64,000 nucleotides of DNA from an uncultured Flavobacteriaceae bacterium (GTDB lineage Bacteria; Bacteroidota; Bacteroidia; Flavobacteriales; Flavobacteriaceae): positions 400,598 to 464,597 of the forward strand of contig CANLVG010000004.1 in the NCBI GenBank assembly GCA_947494565.1, in the 5' to 3' direction. This document shows, piece by piece, positions 50,863-60,631 of the stretch. The translations under genes and the position numbers were made by a program. Every line of letters starts with the position of its first letter. Position 1 is the first letter of the stretch. The notes below the pieces were generated by a model. That model searched no databases and was not told the origin of the DNA. It worked only from the letters and a program-made list of their open reading frames with translations.

Positions 50863-51368
50863 TCTTTTGAAACACTAAAAAGTGAGCTGAATAGTAAGCA
50901 GAGCACCAAGGTGGCGAGTCCAATGGAAAAAACCTTTTTCAAAATTAGCAGCAAGTTCGCAAAACTGAAAATTTCCACAGTAAAGAATACCAGATGGTGT
51001 ACTACTATTAATAACGCTAAAAACGCAAATTGTTGTACCGCAGTTGCATTACCTAACTTAAAACTTTGAAACTCATAGTTGACACCAAAAACAAAACGCA
51101 TAATCGCAGGTCTTAAATAGGCTATTGTTACGGTTGAGGCAGCATGTATGGCCATAGAATCCGAAAAGAAATCAATAGATAAACCCAATAAAAAACTCAG
51201 TCCGATAAAAACGGCCCTATTTTCCTTTATCGGATACCAATAGAGAAACAAGATATATACCATAGGGTTGATATACCCAAAAAAATTCAATTGATTGAAT
51301 ACCAACACTTGCACTAAAACGAGTAGAGTGAAGCGAATGACATTGATAAAGTAATAATTGCTAATCAT
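50859..51368 (-). CDS. mreD: Rod-shape-determining membrane protein MreD
   Basis: This 169-residue membrane protein with about five helices fits MreD by position and topology. Sequence identity is low in this family, but VQVLVFNQLNFFGYINPMVYILFLYWYP and the GLSIDFFSDSMAIHA segment match Bacteroidota MreD. It overlaps both mreC and pbp2 by a few bases. Confidence 0.88.
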   Translation of the reverse strand: MISNYYFINVIRFTLLVLVQVLVFNQLNFFGYINPMVYILFLYWYPIKENRAVFIGLSFLLGLSIDFFSDSMAIHAASTVTIAYLRPAIMRFVFGVNYEFQSFKLGNATAVQQFAFLALLIVVHHLVFFTVEIFSFANLLLILKKVFSIGLATLVLCLLFSSLFSVSKE

Positions 51369-52182
51369 TTGAACGTGTTTCTTCCTCTAATTCCAGTATT
51401 TCGGCTCTATTGACATTTTTTAGGATATAGACGGTATTGATGTTGGTCATATCGTTAAAGAGATCGACATCAACACTCCAGAAACTTTGTGCCCTATCCA
51501 AATCGAATTTTTTAATGGTGCCTATCGGAATGTTTTCCGGAAAGATACTACTCATACCTCCCGTAACGATTGTATCGCCGACATTCAGTTGTACCAGCCT
51601 CGGAATATCGATCAGTTGCACGACATTATATTCTTTTTCGTCCCACACCAGCGACCCAAAATGATTGGTGTTTTTCAATTTCGCGTTGATATTTGAATTC
51701 ACATTTAGAATACTCTGTACCGTAGCGAATCGGTTCGAGGTATTTTGAACGATGCCCAAAATACCTTTTGGGGTAATCACTCCCATGTCGAGTTTGACAC
51801 TATCACGTTCCCCCTTGTTAATGGTGATGTAGTTTCTACGACCCGCATAACTGTTTTTGATCGCTTGCCCAGAGGCAATGGTATAGGAAGCCTGTGCCGA
51901 ATCGAGCAGAATAGAGTCCACCGGCTTTTCGTTATTGAATAATAGGTTTCGCAGTCTTCTGTTCTCTTCCACTAGTTTTCGGTTTTCCTCATCGAGGTCA
52001 AAATAAGAGGAGATACTGTAAGAGGTCTCGTAGATGCCCCCTGAAATCCAGCTAGAGGAGTTAAAAAAGCTCGATTGATGATAGGAATGGGATTGAATGG
52101 TAAAACCAAGGGCAACCATCAACAAAAAGAGATATAGAAGGAAGTTCTTATATCTGATGATAAAGTTGATGATTTGCTGCAT
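51361..52182 (-). CDS. mreC: Rod-shape-determining protein MreC
   Basis: This 273-residue protein has one N-terminal membrane segment (FLLYLFLLMVALGFTIQS), a coiled segment (EENRKLVEENRRLRNLLF, about 62-80) and the double beta-barrel domain of MreC, with YITINKGERDSVKLDMGVIT, GILGIVQNTSNRFATVQSIL and GDTIVTGGMSSIFPENIPIGTI. It links MreB to the periplasmic synthases. It is 75 bases downstream of mreB, the only large gap in the operon, and the gap has a hairpin. Confidence 0.93.
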   Translation of the reverse strand: MQQIINFIIRYKNFLLYLFLLMVALGFTIQSHSYHQSSFFNSSSWISGGIYETSYSISSYFDLDEENRKLVEENRRLRNLLFNNEKPVDSILLDSAQASYTIASGQAIKNSYAGRRNYITINKGERDSVKLDMGVITPKGILGIVQNTSNRFATVQSILNVNSNINAKLKNTNHFGSLVWDEKEYNVVQLIDIPRLVQLNVGDTIVTGGMSSIFPENIPIGTIKKFDLDRAQSFWSVDVDLFNDMTNINTVYILKNVNRAEILELEEETRSND

Positions 52183-52197
52183 GCACTTTAAATTTTA

Positions 52198-52224
52198 TAT
52201 AGCCCAAACTGGTTTGGGGCTATA
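52198..52224 (-). other. Hairpin between mreB and mreC
   Basis: TATAGCCCAAAC pairs with GTTTGGGGCTATA around two bases, with one bulged G. It sits after the mreB stop. The minus-strand sequence downstream lacks a T run, so partial termination or mRNA processing is likelier than full termination. Confidence 0.6.
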
Positions 52225-52257
52225 AAAAGAAGAATGAATTTTTACAATTGCAGTCTG

Positions 52258-53286
52258 TTACTTGATCAAGATGCTCTTGTATCGTTCTAAATTTTTCAAC
52301 GCGATGCCCGTACCTCTAACTACTGCTCTAAGAGGGTCTTCGGCAATGTAAACCGGCAAATCGGTTTTTTGCGAAAGCCTTCTGTCCAAGCCCCGTAGCA
52401 TCGAACCACCACCAGCCAAATAGATGCCCGTATTATAAATATCGGCTGCCAATTCAGGGGGAGTTTGCGATAGTGTTTCCATAACGGCATCTTCAACGCG
52501 AAGAATCGATTTGTCCAATGCTTTGGCAATCTCACGATAAGATATCTGTACCTGTTTGGGCTTACCCGTCAACAAATCTCTACCTTGAACCGATTTTTCG
52601 TCCGGGGGTGTCTGAAGGTCTTCCGTAGCGGATCCGATCTCTATTTTAATATTTTCAGCAGTGCTTTCCCCTACATAAAGGTTGTGCTGGGTACGCATGT
52701 AATAGATAATATCGTTCGTGAATACATCCCCGGCAATTTTTACCGATTTATCACAAACGATCCCGCCTAAGGCGATAACCGCGATTTCAGTAGTACCTCC
52801 TCCAATATCGACGATCATATTGCCTTTCGGCTGCATGATATCCAAGCCAATACCAATGGCCGCTGCCATCGGCTCATGAATCAAATAGACTTCTTTGCCA
52901 TTGACACGCTCTGCCGATTCTTTTACGGCACGCATTTCCACTTCGGTAATACCTGAAGGAATACAAATGACCATGCGCAGTGCGGGGGGAAACCATTTCT
53001 TTTTGAGCGCAGGAATATTCTTGATGAACATATTGATCATCTTTTCCGAGGCGTCGAAATCCGCTATTACCCCATCTTTTAAGGGTCTGATCGTCTTTAT
53101 GTTTTCGTGGGTCTTGCCTTGCATCATATTGGCTTCTTTGCCAACAGCGATGATTTTACCCGAAATTCGGTCTCTGGCTACAATGGACGGACTGTCAACA
53201 ACGACCTTGTCCATATGAATGATGAGTGTGTTCGCGGTACCTAAGTCGATAGCGATTTCCTCGGTCAAGAAATCAAAAAATCCCAT
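52258..53286 (-). CDS. mreB: Rod-shape-determining actin homologue MreB
   Basis: This 342-residue actin-like ATPase guides the elongation machinery. Motifs are IAIDLGTANTLIH (phosphate 1, about 11-22), GVIADFDASEKMI, LIHEPMAAAIGIGLD (about 132-146), MIVDIGGGTTEIAVIALGG (phosphate 2, about 155-173) and YLAGGGSMLRGLD (adenosine, about 288-300). It is the first gene of the operon. Confidence 0.97.
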   Translation of the reverse strand: MGFFDFLTEEIAIDLGTANTLIIHMDKVVVDSPSIVARDRISGKIIAVGKEANMMQGKTHENIKTIRPLKDGVIADFDASEKMINMFIKNIPALKKKWFPPALRMVICIPSGITEVEMRAVKESAERVNGKEVYLIHEPMAAAIGIGLDIMQPKGNMIVDIGGGTTEIAVIALGGIVCDKSVKIAGDVFTNDIIYYMRTQHNLYVGESTAENIKIEIGSATEDLQTPPDEKSVQGRDLLTGKPKQVQISYREIAKALDKSILRVEDAVMETLSQTPPELAADIYNTGIYLAGGGSMLRGLDRRLSQKTDLPVYIAEDPLRAVVRGTGIALKNLERYKSILIK

Positions 53287-53351
53287 TTCTGCTTTGTTTG
53301 GTTATGTTACATGTATGCGTGGGGTGCATTTCATCGACAAAAGTAGTAAAA

Positions 53352-54881
53352 TTAATGCTTGAAATGACGTGTGCCTGTCATAACCATGGCAACTTCATTT
53401 GCATTGCAATAATCAATACTTAATTGGTCTTTTATCGATCCGCCCGGTTGTATAACGCATGAAATACCGTTTTTATGCGCAATTTCCACACAATCTGGAA
53501 AAGGAAAAAAAGCATCACTTGCCATCACTGCTCCGGTAAGATCGAAATTGAAGGACTTGGCTTTGTGAATTGCCTGGTTAAGGGCATCTACGCGGGATGT
53601 TTGGCCTGTTCCACTCGCGCACAATTGCTTGTTCTTCGCTAAAACAATAGTGTTTGATTTGGTGTGCTTACAGAGTTTAGAGGCGAATATGAGATCTTCT
53701 ATCTCTCTTTCCGTAGGTTCTTTTGAAGTTACTTTGGTCAAATCGGCCGGGGTATCCGTCTTGTGGTCTTTTTCTTGAACCAAAACCCCGTTCAGGCAAG
53801 TGCGGGCCAAAGTCTTTGGCATTTCCACTTCGTTTTGAGTCAGGATAATACGATTTTTCTTGCCCTTCAATAGTTCCAAAGCTTCCGTCGCATAGCTCGG
53901 TGCTATCACCACCTCGCAGAAAAGTTTGTGTATTTCCGCTGCGGTTTCCCTGTCAATTTCCATGTTGCTGATCAGAACACCCCCGAAGGCGGAAACCGGA
54001 TCGCCGGCAAGAGCGTCGCTATAAGCCTGTGCCAGGCTATCACGTTGGGCCAAGCCACAGGCATTGTTGTGTTTGAGAATGGCGAAGGTCGGTTGTTCAC
54101 CTTTGAATTCAAGCATTAGATTAACCGCGGCGTCTACGTCTAAAAGATTGTTGTACGACAGTTCTTTTCCGTGAAGTTTGGAAAACATGGCATCGAAATC
54201 ACCAAAGAAAAACCCTTTCTGATGTGGATTCTCCCCATAGCGTAACACTTTTCCATTGGTCTCGCTGATCTTCAAGGCCGCTAAATCATGGTTCTGGTTG
54301 AAGTAGTTGAAAATCGCCGTATCGTAATGTGATGATATGTTGAATGATTTTGCAGCGAAACGTCTTCGGTCTTCCAAGGTGGTAGCGCCATCCCCTTCGG
54401 AAATCATTTTCAATACCTCTCCATAATCTTCCATAGAGGAAACACAAAGTACATCCTTGTAATTTTTTGCAGCGGCCCGAATGAGCGAAATGCCCCCAAT
54501 ATCTATCTTTTCGATAATATCCTGTTCCGAAGCACCGCTTGCTACCGTCTTTTCAAACGGATACAGATCAACGATCACAATGTCTAACTGAGGAATTTCG
54601 AATTCTTCCAACTGGGCGATATCGCCGTCATGATCCTGCCGATTCAAAATGCCTCCGAAGACTTTGGGATGCAAGGTTTTGACGCGCCCCCCTAGAATGG
54701 AGGGATAGCTGGTTACTTCTTCAACAGGTACCACCTCGATGCCTAGATCTTTAATGAATTTTTCGGTTCCCCCGGTAGAATAAATGGTAATTCCCAATTC
54801 GTCGAATTTGCGGACTATGGGTTCCAAACCGTCTTTGTGGAATACTGAAATCAGGGCTGAAGTCGCTTTTTTGGTGCTCAT
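53352..54881 (-). CDS. purH: Bifunctional AICAR transformylase/IMP cyclohydrolase
   Basis: This 509-residue enzyme catalyses the last two steps of purine synthesis. The IMP cyclohydrolase (MGS-like) domain spans about 1-195, with STGGTEKFIKDLGIE and HPKVFGGILNRQDH. The transformylase domain follows, with catalytic Lys-His in AILKHNNACGLA (about 264-275), plus YGENPHQKG, NTIVLAKN and DAFFPFPD. Length is normal for the family. It is upstream of mreB on the same strand, with a 65-base gap. Confidence 0.96.
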   Translation of the reverse strand: MSTKKATSALISVFHKDGLEPIVRKFDELGITIYSTGGTEKFIKDLGIEVVPVEEVTSYPSILGGRVKTLHPKVFGGILNRQDHDGDIAQLEEFEIPQLDIVIVDLYPFEKTVASGASEQDIIEKIDIGGISLIRAAAKNYKDVLCVSSMEDYGEVLKMISEGDGATTLEDRRRFAAKSFNISSHYDTAIFNYFNQNHDLAALKISETNGKVLRYGENPHQKGFFFGDFDAMFSKLHGKELSYNNLLDVDAAVNLMLEFKGEQPTFAILKHNNACGLAQRDSLAQAYSDALAGDPVSAFGGVLISNMEIDRETAAEIHKLFCEVVIAPSYATEALELLKGKKNRIILTQNEVEMPKTLARTCLNGVLVQEKDHKTDTPADLTKVTSKEPTEREIEDLIFASKLCKHTKSNTIVLAKNKQLCASGTGQTSRVDALNQAIHKAKSFNFDLTGAVMASDAFFPFPDCVEIAHKNGISCVIQPGGSIKDQLSIDYCNANEVAMVMTGTRHFKH

Positions 54882-55068
54882 GTTTTACGTGCTAGAGGTT
54901 GTGTTAATAAGCAGGTAAAATTACTTTTTTTGGAGGGAAGAAATCGGTCAGGTTATCAACAAAACACCGAAAGTTTTGAACGGTTTTCAGGAAGAGGGAG
55001 AAATCGCTGACAGGATGTATAATGTTCATATGCGAGACGAATTGTTGATGATGTGGTACGCGCATAGG

Positions 55069-55524
55069 CTATTCTAAAATAGCCGCTACCTTTTCGTTCA
55101 CAAACTCTAAAAATCGTTCGTCCGCCTCTGAAAATGGATCTGGGGTATTCGAATCGATATCGATCTGTCCGATATTTTCGCCATTGACGAATAATGGAAT
55201 CACGATTTCGGACTTGACCGTAATGCTACAGGCGATGTAGTTGTCTTGAGCTTGCACGTCTGGCACCACAAAATTTTGGTTCGAAACGGCCACTTGACCA
55301 CAAATGCCTTTTCCGAAGGGAATAATCGTATGATCGGTAGGTTCACCGACATAGGGCCCTAACTTCAATTCGTCTTTGTCACCATTCTTAAAATAGAAAC
55401 CGACCCAGTCATAATGGGCTACGGAATCTTTCAAGAGCGCACAGACCTCATGCAGCTTTTCTTCGACAGCACCCTCTTCGGTAGCTAAAATGGAGGCGAC
55501 TTGATCACGCAATTTATCAAACAT
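55069..55524 (-). CDS. GAF-domain free-methionine-(R)-sulfoxide reductase
   Basis: This 151-residue single GAF domain matches fRMsr enzymes that reduce free methionine-R-sulfoxide. Redox cysteines are expected in GKGICGQVAVSN (about 87) and NYIACSITVKSEIVIPLF (about 110); HYDWVGFYF, LGPYVGEPTDHTIIP and IDIDSNTPDPFSEADERFLE are family blocks. The third cysteine seems to be at the HEVCALLKDS site. It lies alone between purH and a lipoprotein gene. Confidence 0.87.
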   Translation of the reverse strand: MFDKLRDQVASILATEEGAVEEKLHEVCALLKDSVAHYDWVGFYFKNGDKDELKLGPYVGEPTDHTIIPFGKGICGQVAVSNQNFVVPDVQAQDNYIACSITVKSEIVIPLFVNGENIGQIDIDSNTPDPFSEADERFLEFVNEKVAAILE

Positions 55525-55570
55525 ACGTTCTTTTTTTGCTGTAAAAATAAACTATTTAGAGACCAAAAAG

Positions 55571-55597
55571 AAAGGGGTGCATTAAAGACACCCCTTT
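55571..55597 (-). terminator. Terminator after the secreted lipoprotein gene
   Basis: AAAGGGGTG pairs with CACCCCTTT. On the minus strand the stem is followed by CTTTTTGG, a T-rich tract. It ends the transcript of the lipoprotein at 55623. Confidence 0.75.
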
Positions 55598-55622
55598 GAT
55601 AATCGATTCTTATGATAAAGCC

Positions 55623-56732
55623 TTATGGCTGTATTTTTACGTCAAATTGAATGAAGTCATTGTTGTTGAACCCGGCTTCGATCTCTGTGATTTTAATCAA
55701 TCCTTTTTTACCGTAGTTATCGACAAATTCGATAACATCCCCTACAGCTAAATTGGTGATTTTTTGGCTGCCTGATGTTGAGATGCTGTCTAAGTCACCT
55801 GATAAGGCCACACCGTCAAAACTGGCAGCGTCAAGACTTGACAAGGCGAAGAAAGCCTCATTCAAGGTTTCGTTCTCCATATCTTCCTCGTCCATACCCG
55901 GCTTTAATCCCTCTACAGGAAAACCGAACGACTCATCAAAGGTGGCGGTTGAAGCAAACGAAGCATCTTCCCCATCAGAGACTCCCGAAGCACCAAAGTA
56001 GTAGCCGAAATCCCAGAACGCCCTGAATTCAGGTCCCTCGTTGATGCGGTATACTTCTTCGTTCAACAATGAAAAGAAAGACTCGGTGGTTCCGTCCGCG
56101 GCTGGTGCAAATAGTTTAATGTCGCTAAATGTACGAACAGCTGCTGCCGGGTTGGTGCCCGAACCTACGGTTACGGTAATCGTTCCAGCGCCTAGCGCCA
56201 GCCTTTTTGTAATATCCCTAAAATCCCCTTTTCCTTTTGTCGTCCAAAAAGTGTAGACAATTTGTCCATTGTCAATATCCGGCACAGGTAACTCGAAGGT
56301 GAAATCGATTTCCTTCTTGGTCGCACCATCTAAATCGATAGATCCATCGGCCTTAAGCGCTTTGTCCAAATCATCACTGTTCAAAGCAAAGTTGTTGAAG
56401 GGCATATCGCCTTGACCTGAAACATTTTGGGTGATGTACATGCGTCTTTGTGTGGTGGCATCTGAAGTGAAGATGATTCTACCTGCTACGGTAGTCCCTA
56501 CTTGTCCACTGGCACTGGCTGAGGTCACGTTCATTGACGGATCGGCCTCATTAAACACGATGGTGGCTACTTCAGGTTCATTGTCATTGTCATCGTCATC
56601 GCCCCCGGTTTGATCATCGGGTAGCGGCGTATCGAAAATGGAGCCATCATCTGAACTACAGCTGGTTACGAATAGGGCCATAGCAAATACGAGAAATCCG
56701 TATTTCAGACTTGATTTTAAATTTTTTTTCAT
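55623..56732 (-). CDS. Secreted lipoprotein of unknown function
   Basis: I start at 56732, giving a lipoprotein signal (FLVFAMALFVTSC). An acidic low-complexity segment follows (DDQTGGDDDDNDNEPEVA), perhaps metal- or surface-related. The remainder is beta-rich with repeated strand patterns (IIFTSDATTQRRMYITQNV, FDFTFELP) and an aromatic middle (FRAFWDFGYYFGASG). No family is recognised. It is 369 residues long, and it is divergent from the HYC/CC/PP gene with about 250 bases between. Confidence 0.75.
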   Translation of the reverse strand: MKKNLKSSLKYGFLVFAMALFVTSCSSDDGSIFDTPLPDDQTGGDDDDNDNEPEVATIVFNEADPSMNVTSASASGQVGTTVAGRIIFTSDATTQRRMYITQNVSGQGDMPFNNFALNSDDLDKALKADGSIDLDGATKKEIDFTFELPVPDIDNGQIVYTFWTTKGKGDFRDITKRLALGAGTITVTVGSGTNPAAAVRTFSDIKLFAPAADGTTESFFSLLNEEVYRINEGPEFRAFWDFGYYFGASGVSDGEDASFASTATFDESFGFPVEGLKPGMDEEDMENETLNEAFFALSSLDAASFDGVALSGDLDSISTSGSQKITNLAVGDVIEFVDNYGKKGLIKITEIEAGFNNNDFIQFDVKIQP

Positions 56733-56982
56733 AATTGAATTTTTGAGTTTCATAGATAAATTGTTTGAAAATGTCGATGAACTGCATTTAATGATTAGTT
56801 CAAAACCTTAACTAGTAAACCTGAAATAAAGTATGTGAAAGCACTGTTTTTTTTGAACAAGCGTATTCGTTGCCTTGAAAAAGGGGCGGATAAAGGGGCT
56901 GGAAGGTCATACGATGTGGGCTAAACTTTCGTTAAAGAAGGGATAAACGGACTAATTTGAATCCGTTATTTTGTATTTTTGT

Positions 56983-57402
56983 ATGGTGAAAAAGGTAATT
57001 CATAAAACGGTATCATTGGCGATGGCATTGTTGCTTATGCTCTCTACGATTTCGTGGAAAGTCGAAAAGCATTATTGTATGGGCCGTTTGATGGATATAG
57101 CCCTATTTTCGGATGTCGATAACTGCGGCATGAACATGACCGGGCTTGAAGAGGATGAAAATCTAGCGGAAAGTGAGAATTCTTGCTGTAATGATGAAGT
57201 TATTTTCATCGAAGGTCAACACGACTTAAAAGCTTCGGTCAACGACCTTGAAGCGGAGCAACAATTTTTCCTCGTAATTTTTGCCAATGCGTACAAAGCG
57301 ATAATTGAGGCTGAGACGTTACGTTTTTATCCGCACGAACAATATCCCCCACCCCAACTGATCAAAGACATTCAACTGCTCGATCAGGTATTTCTAATTT
57401 GA
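56983..57402 (+). CDS. HYC_CC_PP-type secreted protein, metal-related
   Basis: This 139-residue secreted protein carries the three signatures that name its Bacteroidota family: EKHYCMGRLMD (HYC), NSCCNDE (CC) and EQYPPPQL (PP). It has a hydrophobic N-terminal segment (VSLAMALLLMLSTISW). Family members sit next to metal-transport genes and are presumed to bind or sense copper or related metals. I start it at 56983; an in-frame TTG at 56971 would add four residues. Here it heads a run with an HMA-MauE fusion and a TonB receptor. Confidence 0.85.
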   Translation: MVKKVIHKTVSLAMALLLMLSTISWKVEKHYCMGRLMDIALFSDVDNCGMNMTGLEEDENLAESENSCCNDEVIFIEGQHDLKASVNDLEAEQQFFLVIFANAYKAIIEAETLRFYPHEQYPPPQLIKDIQLLDQVFLI

Positions 57403-57529
57403 TTTATGTTCCCTTCCGTCTCGACGGAAAAAGGTTCCTTTTGCGCACTCAGGTCGTAATAGGACCAAATTCACGCATGAATTCGTGAACATGTTTCCCT
57501 TTTTGGGGACTACAATAAATCAATTCGTA

Positions 57530-58252
57530 ATGAAATATACATACAACATCACAGGGATGACCTGCACTAATTGTGTAGCCACGGTTACAAGCGCGTTATC
57601 GAAGATAGATGCCATTAGGCAGATGAATGTCGATTTGGAAAAGGCGGAAGTCGAAATTTCAACGATTTCGCCCATTTCAATAGAGACCCTAAACAACCAG
57701 TTGTCGGATAAATACGTGCTTTCCGAAAAAGGGAAGTACGATCAGGGAGTCGTGTCTTCAAATAGCGAAGAACGTTCAAAGTTGCAACAGCTCAAACCGC
57801 TTCTTCTGATTTTCGCCTATCTATTCACAGCAGCTTTTCTCCTTAATTACAAAGACTGGAACACCATGGAGGCCATGCTTGATTTTATGGGACTTTTTTA
57901 TATCGTTTTTAGCTTTTTTAAGCTACTCGATTTAAAGGGGTTCCCTGAGAGTTTTCGCATGTACGATCCTTTAGCCAAGAGACTTCTAGTTTATGGGTGG
58001 GTCTATCCCTTTATTGAGGTGGCCTTGGGATTAATGCTTCTCATGCGATTTCAAGTCACCGTCGCGTTGATTGCAACGGTAGTGATTCTTGGAGTAACGA
58101 CGATAGGAGTAAGCCAGACGTTATGGGATAAGAAGCGTATTCGTTGTGCATGCCTGGGCACTGCCCTAAAACTGCCGATGACAGAGGCGACGTTTATCGA
58201 AAATGCGATCATGTTGGTCATGGCGTGTTCCATGCTATTCACGAGGTTGTAG
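57530..58252 (+). CDS. HMA domain fused to a MauE/DoxX-like membrane domain
   Basis: This 240-residue protein joins two parts. Residues 1-65 form a heavy-metal-associated domain with the metal site GMTCTNCVATV. Residues about 85-240 have four membrane segments (LLLIFAYLFTAAFLL, MLDFMGLFYIVFSFF, FIEVALGLMLLM, VALIATVVILGVTTIGV) and a CACLGTALKLPM segment typical of MauE/methylamine-utilisation-like proteins. I start at 57530, since the upstream start at 57485 would add an unrelated stretch. It may pass metal and electrons across the inner membrane; this is inference. Confidence 0.87.
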   Translation: MKYTYNITGMTCTNCVATVTSALSKIDAIRQMNVDLEKAEVEISTISPISIETLNNQLSDKYVLSEKGKYDQGVVSSNSEERSKLQQLKPLLLIFAYLFTAAFLLNYKDWNTMEAMLDFMGLFYIVFSFFKLLDLKGFPESFRMYDPLAKRLLVYGWVYPFIEVALGLMLLMRFQVTVALIATVVILGVTTIGVSQTLWDKKRIRCACLGTALKLPMTEATFIENAIMLVMACSMLFTRL

Positions 58253-58281
58253 ACCTGTGAGGTTATCAAATAAAAATACAA

Positions 58282-60552
58282 ATGAAACGATATAGTTATT
58301 TAGTAATTTGCCTCTTGCCTTTGATTTCCTTGGCCCAAGATAGGGTAGAAGGTATGGTGATGGAGGCCAATTCGGAAAGCAAGCATATCGGCCTTTCCGG
58401 GGCCAATGTGTATTGGATGAACTCTCAGATTGGTACGATTACCAATGAGGAGGGATTGTTCAGTATTCCCTATTCAGCGGAGTACGATAAGTTGATTATT
58501 AGTTATGTCGGATTTGAATCCGATACCTTGAAGATTACCGAGCCCAAAATGATACATCATGCCCTTCGGGCTTCCAATGCTTTGGACGAGGTGGTAGTCG
58601 AAAAAGAACGGGACGCCGTTCAAAAAGCCTACTTCAGTTCACAGAACATTGTGACCGTAAATAGTGCCGAATTGTTAAAGGCCGCTTGTTGTAATCTGTC
58701 GGAAAGTTTTGAAACGAATCCGGCGATTGATGTCAATTTTTCGGATGCCTTGACCGGTACCAAGCAGATTCAGATGTTGGGCCTGACGAGTCCGTATTTG
58801 CTGATTACCCAAGAGAACATTCCCATGGTAAGAGGTGCGTCGCAAGCTTACGGATTGACGTATACACCAGGAACTTGGGTCGAAAGTATACAGATTACCA
58901 AGGGAGCGGGAAGTGTGGTGAACGGGTACGAGAGCATTTCGGGGCAAATAAATGCCGAGCTGGTCAAACCGCTGACAGACAAGGCATTGTTTTTCAACGG
59001 ATATTTTAATCGCAATGGACGTATGGAACTGAATACCCATGTCAATCACAAACTGAACGATAAATGGAGTACAGGGATTTACATTCATGGCAACGCCAGA
59101 ACCCAAAAAGAAGATAGGAATGCGGATGGGTTTTTAGATGCCCCTCTGGCCAATCAGATTAATGTGATGAACCGATGGCAGTTCCAAAACCCAGAAACTG
59201 GGTGGGTAAGCTTTTTTAACATCCGTTTTTTGAACGATGAAAAGCAGGTGGGCCAGATCGATTTTGATCCGGAAGCACCCAACGCAATACGGGGGTTTCA
59301 AACAAGTTCTTCAGTGAGCGCAGCCGAACCATGGGGTAGCGAAATCGACACACGCCGTTTCGATTCCTCTTTAAAACTGGGCTACGTGTTTCCAGAGTTG
59401 CCCTTTCAGAGTTTCGGGTTTCAGGCATCGTACAGCAACCATAACCAAGAATCGTATTTCGGCGTCAAGCGATACAACATCAATCATGAAAGTATCTACT
59501 CGAATTTGATTTTTAATTCCATCTTAGGAGATACCCAAAACAAATTCAAGACCGGGGTGACCTTTGCGTATGATGGTTATGAAGAGCTTGTCAATACGAC
59601 TGCGTACGCCAGGGATGATGCCTCAGCCGGAGCTTTTTTCGAGTACAGTTTTGATAATCTGGAGAAGGTAAGCCTAACGGCAGGAATCCGAGTAGATACG
59701 CACAACCGTTTGGGAACCTTCGTCACACCCAGATTTCATATCCGGTATACCCCATGGGAAAAGGCAAGTCTCAGAGGTTCTTTCGGAAGGGGTAGACGAG
59801 CGGCGAATATCTTTGCGGAAAACCAGCAGTTGTTCGCATCTGCCCGGCAAATTCAAATTCTTGATTCTGAAGGAAGTGTGTACGGACTAGACCCAGAGGA
59901 CGCCTGGAACTATGGCGTAAGCTTTTTGCAAGGGTTCACCTTTTTAAATAGACCAGGAAATATTACCTTGGATTTCTACAGGACCGATTTCAGAAACCAG
60001 GTGGTCGTTGATTGGGAAAACCCAAGGGCGATTTCTTTTTACAACCTTGATGGAAAAAGTAACGCCAACAGTTTTCAGTTTGAGGTAAACCATGAAGTGT
60101 TACCCAATCTTGAATTGCGTGCCGCTTATAAATATTATGATGTAAAAACGGATTATAGAAACGGATTGTTGCAAAAACCCTTGCTGGCCCAACACCGGTA
60201 TTTCGCCAATGTGGGTTATCAGACCGGGGTCACGGAAAAGGGGGGGCAGTGGAAATTCGATTATACGTTACATTCGTTAGGGAAACAGCGTTTGCCGAAT
60301 ACCGATGTCAATCCTCCCGAATTTCGATTGGGAGAATTTGCCGAGGGGTATAGTCTAATGAACGCTCAAGTCACCAAGGTGTTTTCCACACAATTTGAAG
60401 TGTATGTGGGGGGCGAGAATTTGAGTAATATTCGACAGATGAACCCGGTATTGGATGCCGACAATCCCTTTGGCGCAAATTTTGATACCAGTATCATATA
60501 TGCTCCGATTATGGGCCGTATGTTCTATGGAGGATTCCGATATAAAATATAG
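58282..60552 (+). CDS. TonB-dependent receptor, probably for copper
   Basis: This 756-residue outer-membrane receptor has a signal peptide, an N-terminal carboxypeptidase-regulatory-like domain (about 20-110), the plug (about 115-225) and the barrel ending in GGFRYKI. The plug opening carries a CC pair (LLKAACCNLSESFETNP). It lies between two HMA proteins and is part of the metal module, so copper or a copper complex is the likely cargo, as for OprC/NosA-type receptors. That assignment is by context, not motif. Confidence 0.88.
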   Translation: MKRYSYLVICLLPLISLAQDRVEGMVMEANSESKHIGLSGANVYWMNSQIGTITNEEGLFSIPYSAEYDKLIISYVGFESDTLKITEPKMIHHALRASNALDEVVVEKERDAVQKAYFSSQNIVTVNSAELLKAACCNLSESFETNPAIDVNFSDALTGTKQIQMLGLTSPYLLITQENIPMVRGASQAYGLTYTPGTWVESIQITKGAGSVVNGYESISGQINAELVKPLTDKALFFNGYFNRNGRMELNTHVNHKLNDKWSTGIYIHGNARTQKEDRNADGFLDAPLANQINVMNRWQFQNPETGWVSFFNIRFLNDEKQVGQIDFDPEAPNAIRGFQTSSSVSAAEPWGSEIDTRRFDSSLKLGYVFPELPFQSFGFQASYSNHNQESYFGVKRYNINHESIYSNLIFNSILGDTQNKFKTGVTFAYDGYEELVNTTAYARDDASAGAFFEYSFDNLEKVSLTAGIRVDTHNRLGTFVTPRFHIRYTPWEKASLRGSFGRGRRAANIFAENQQLFASARQIQILDSEGSVYGLDPEDAWNYGVSFLQGFTFLNRPGNITLDFYRTDFRNQVVVDWENPRAISFYNLDGKSNANSFQFEVNHEVLPNLELRAAYKYYDVKTDYRNGLLQKPLLAQHRYFANVGYQTGVTEKGGQWKFDYTLHSLGKQRLPNTDVNPPEFRLGEFAEGYSLMNAQVTKVFSTQFEVYVGGENLSNIRQMNPVLDADNPFGANFDTSIIYAPIMGRMFYGGFRYKI

Positions 60553-60631
60553 ACAAGCAAGAATAAAGAGACCGTAAAAGTTAATTAACAAGTTTCTCCT
60601 CAGAGAGAAATAAAAAATGAAGTAGTTCAAG

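Noticed and set aside
56971..56983. Bacteroidota promoter (TATTTTTG) at the HYC_CC_PP start
   Set aside because: The -7-like box lies one base from the ATG, and no TTTG is found 19-21 bases upstream, so the match is probably chance in a T-rich stretch.
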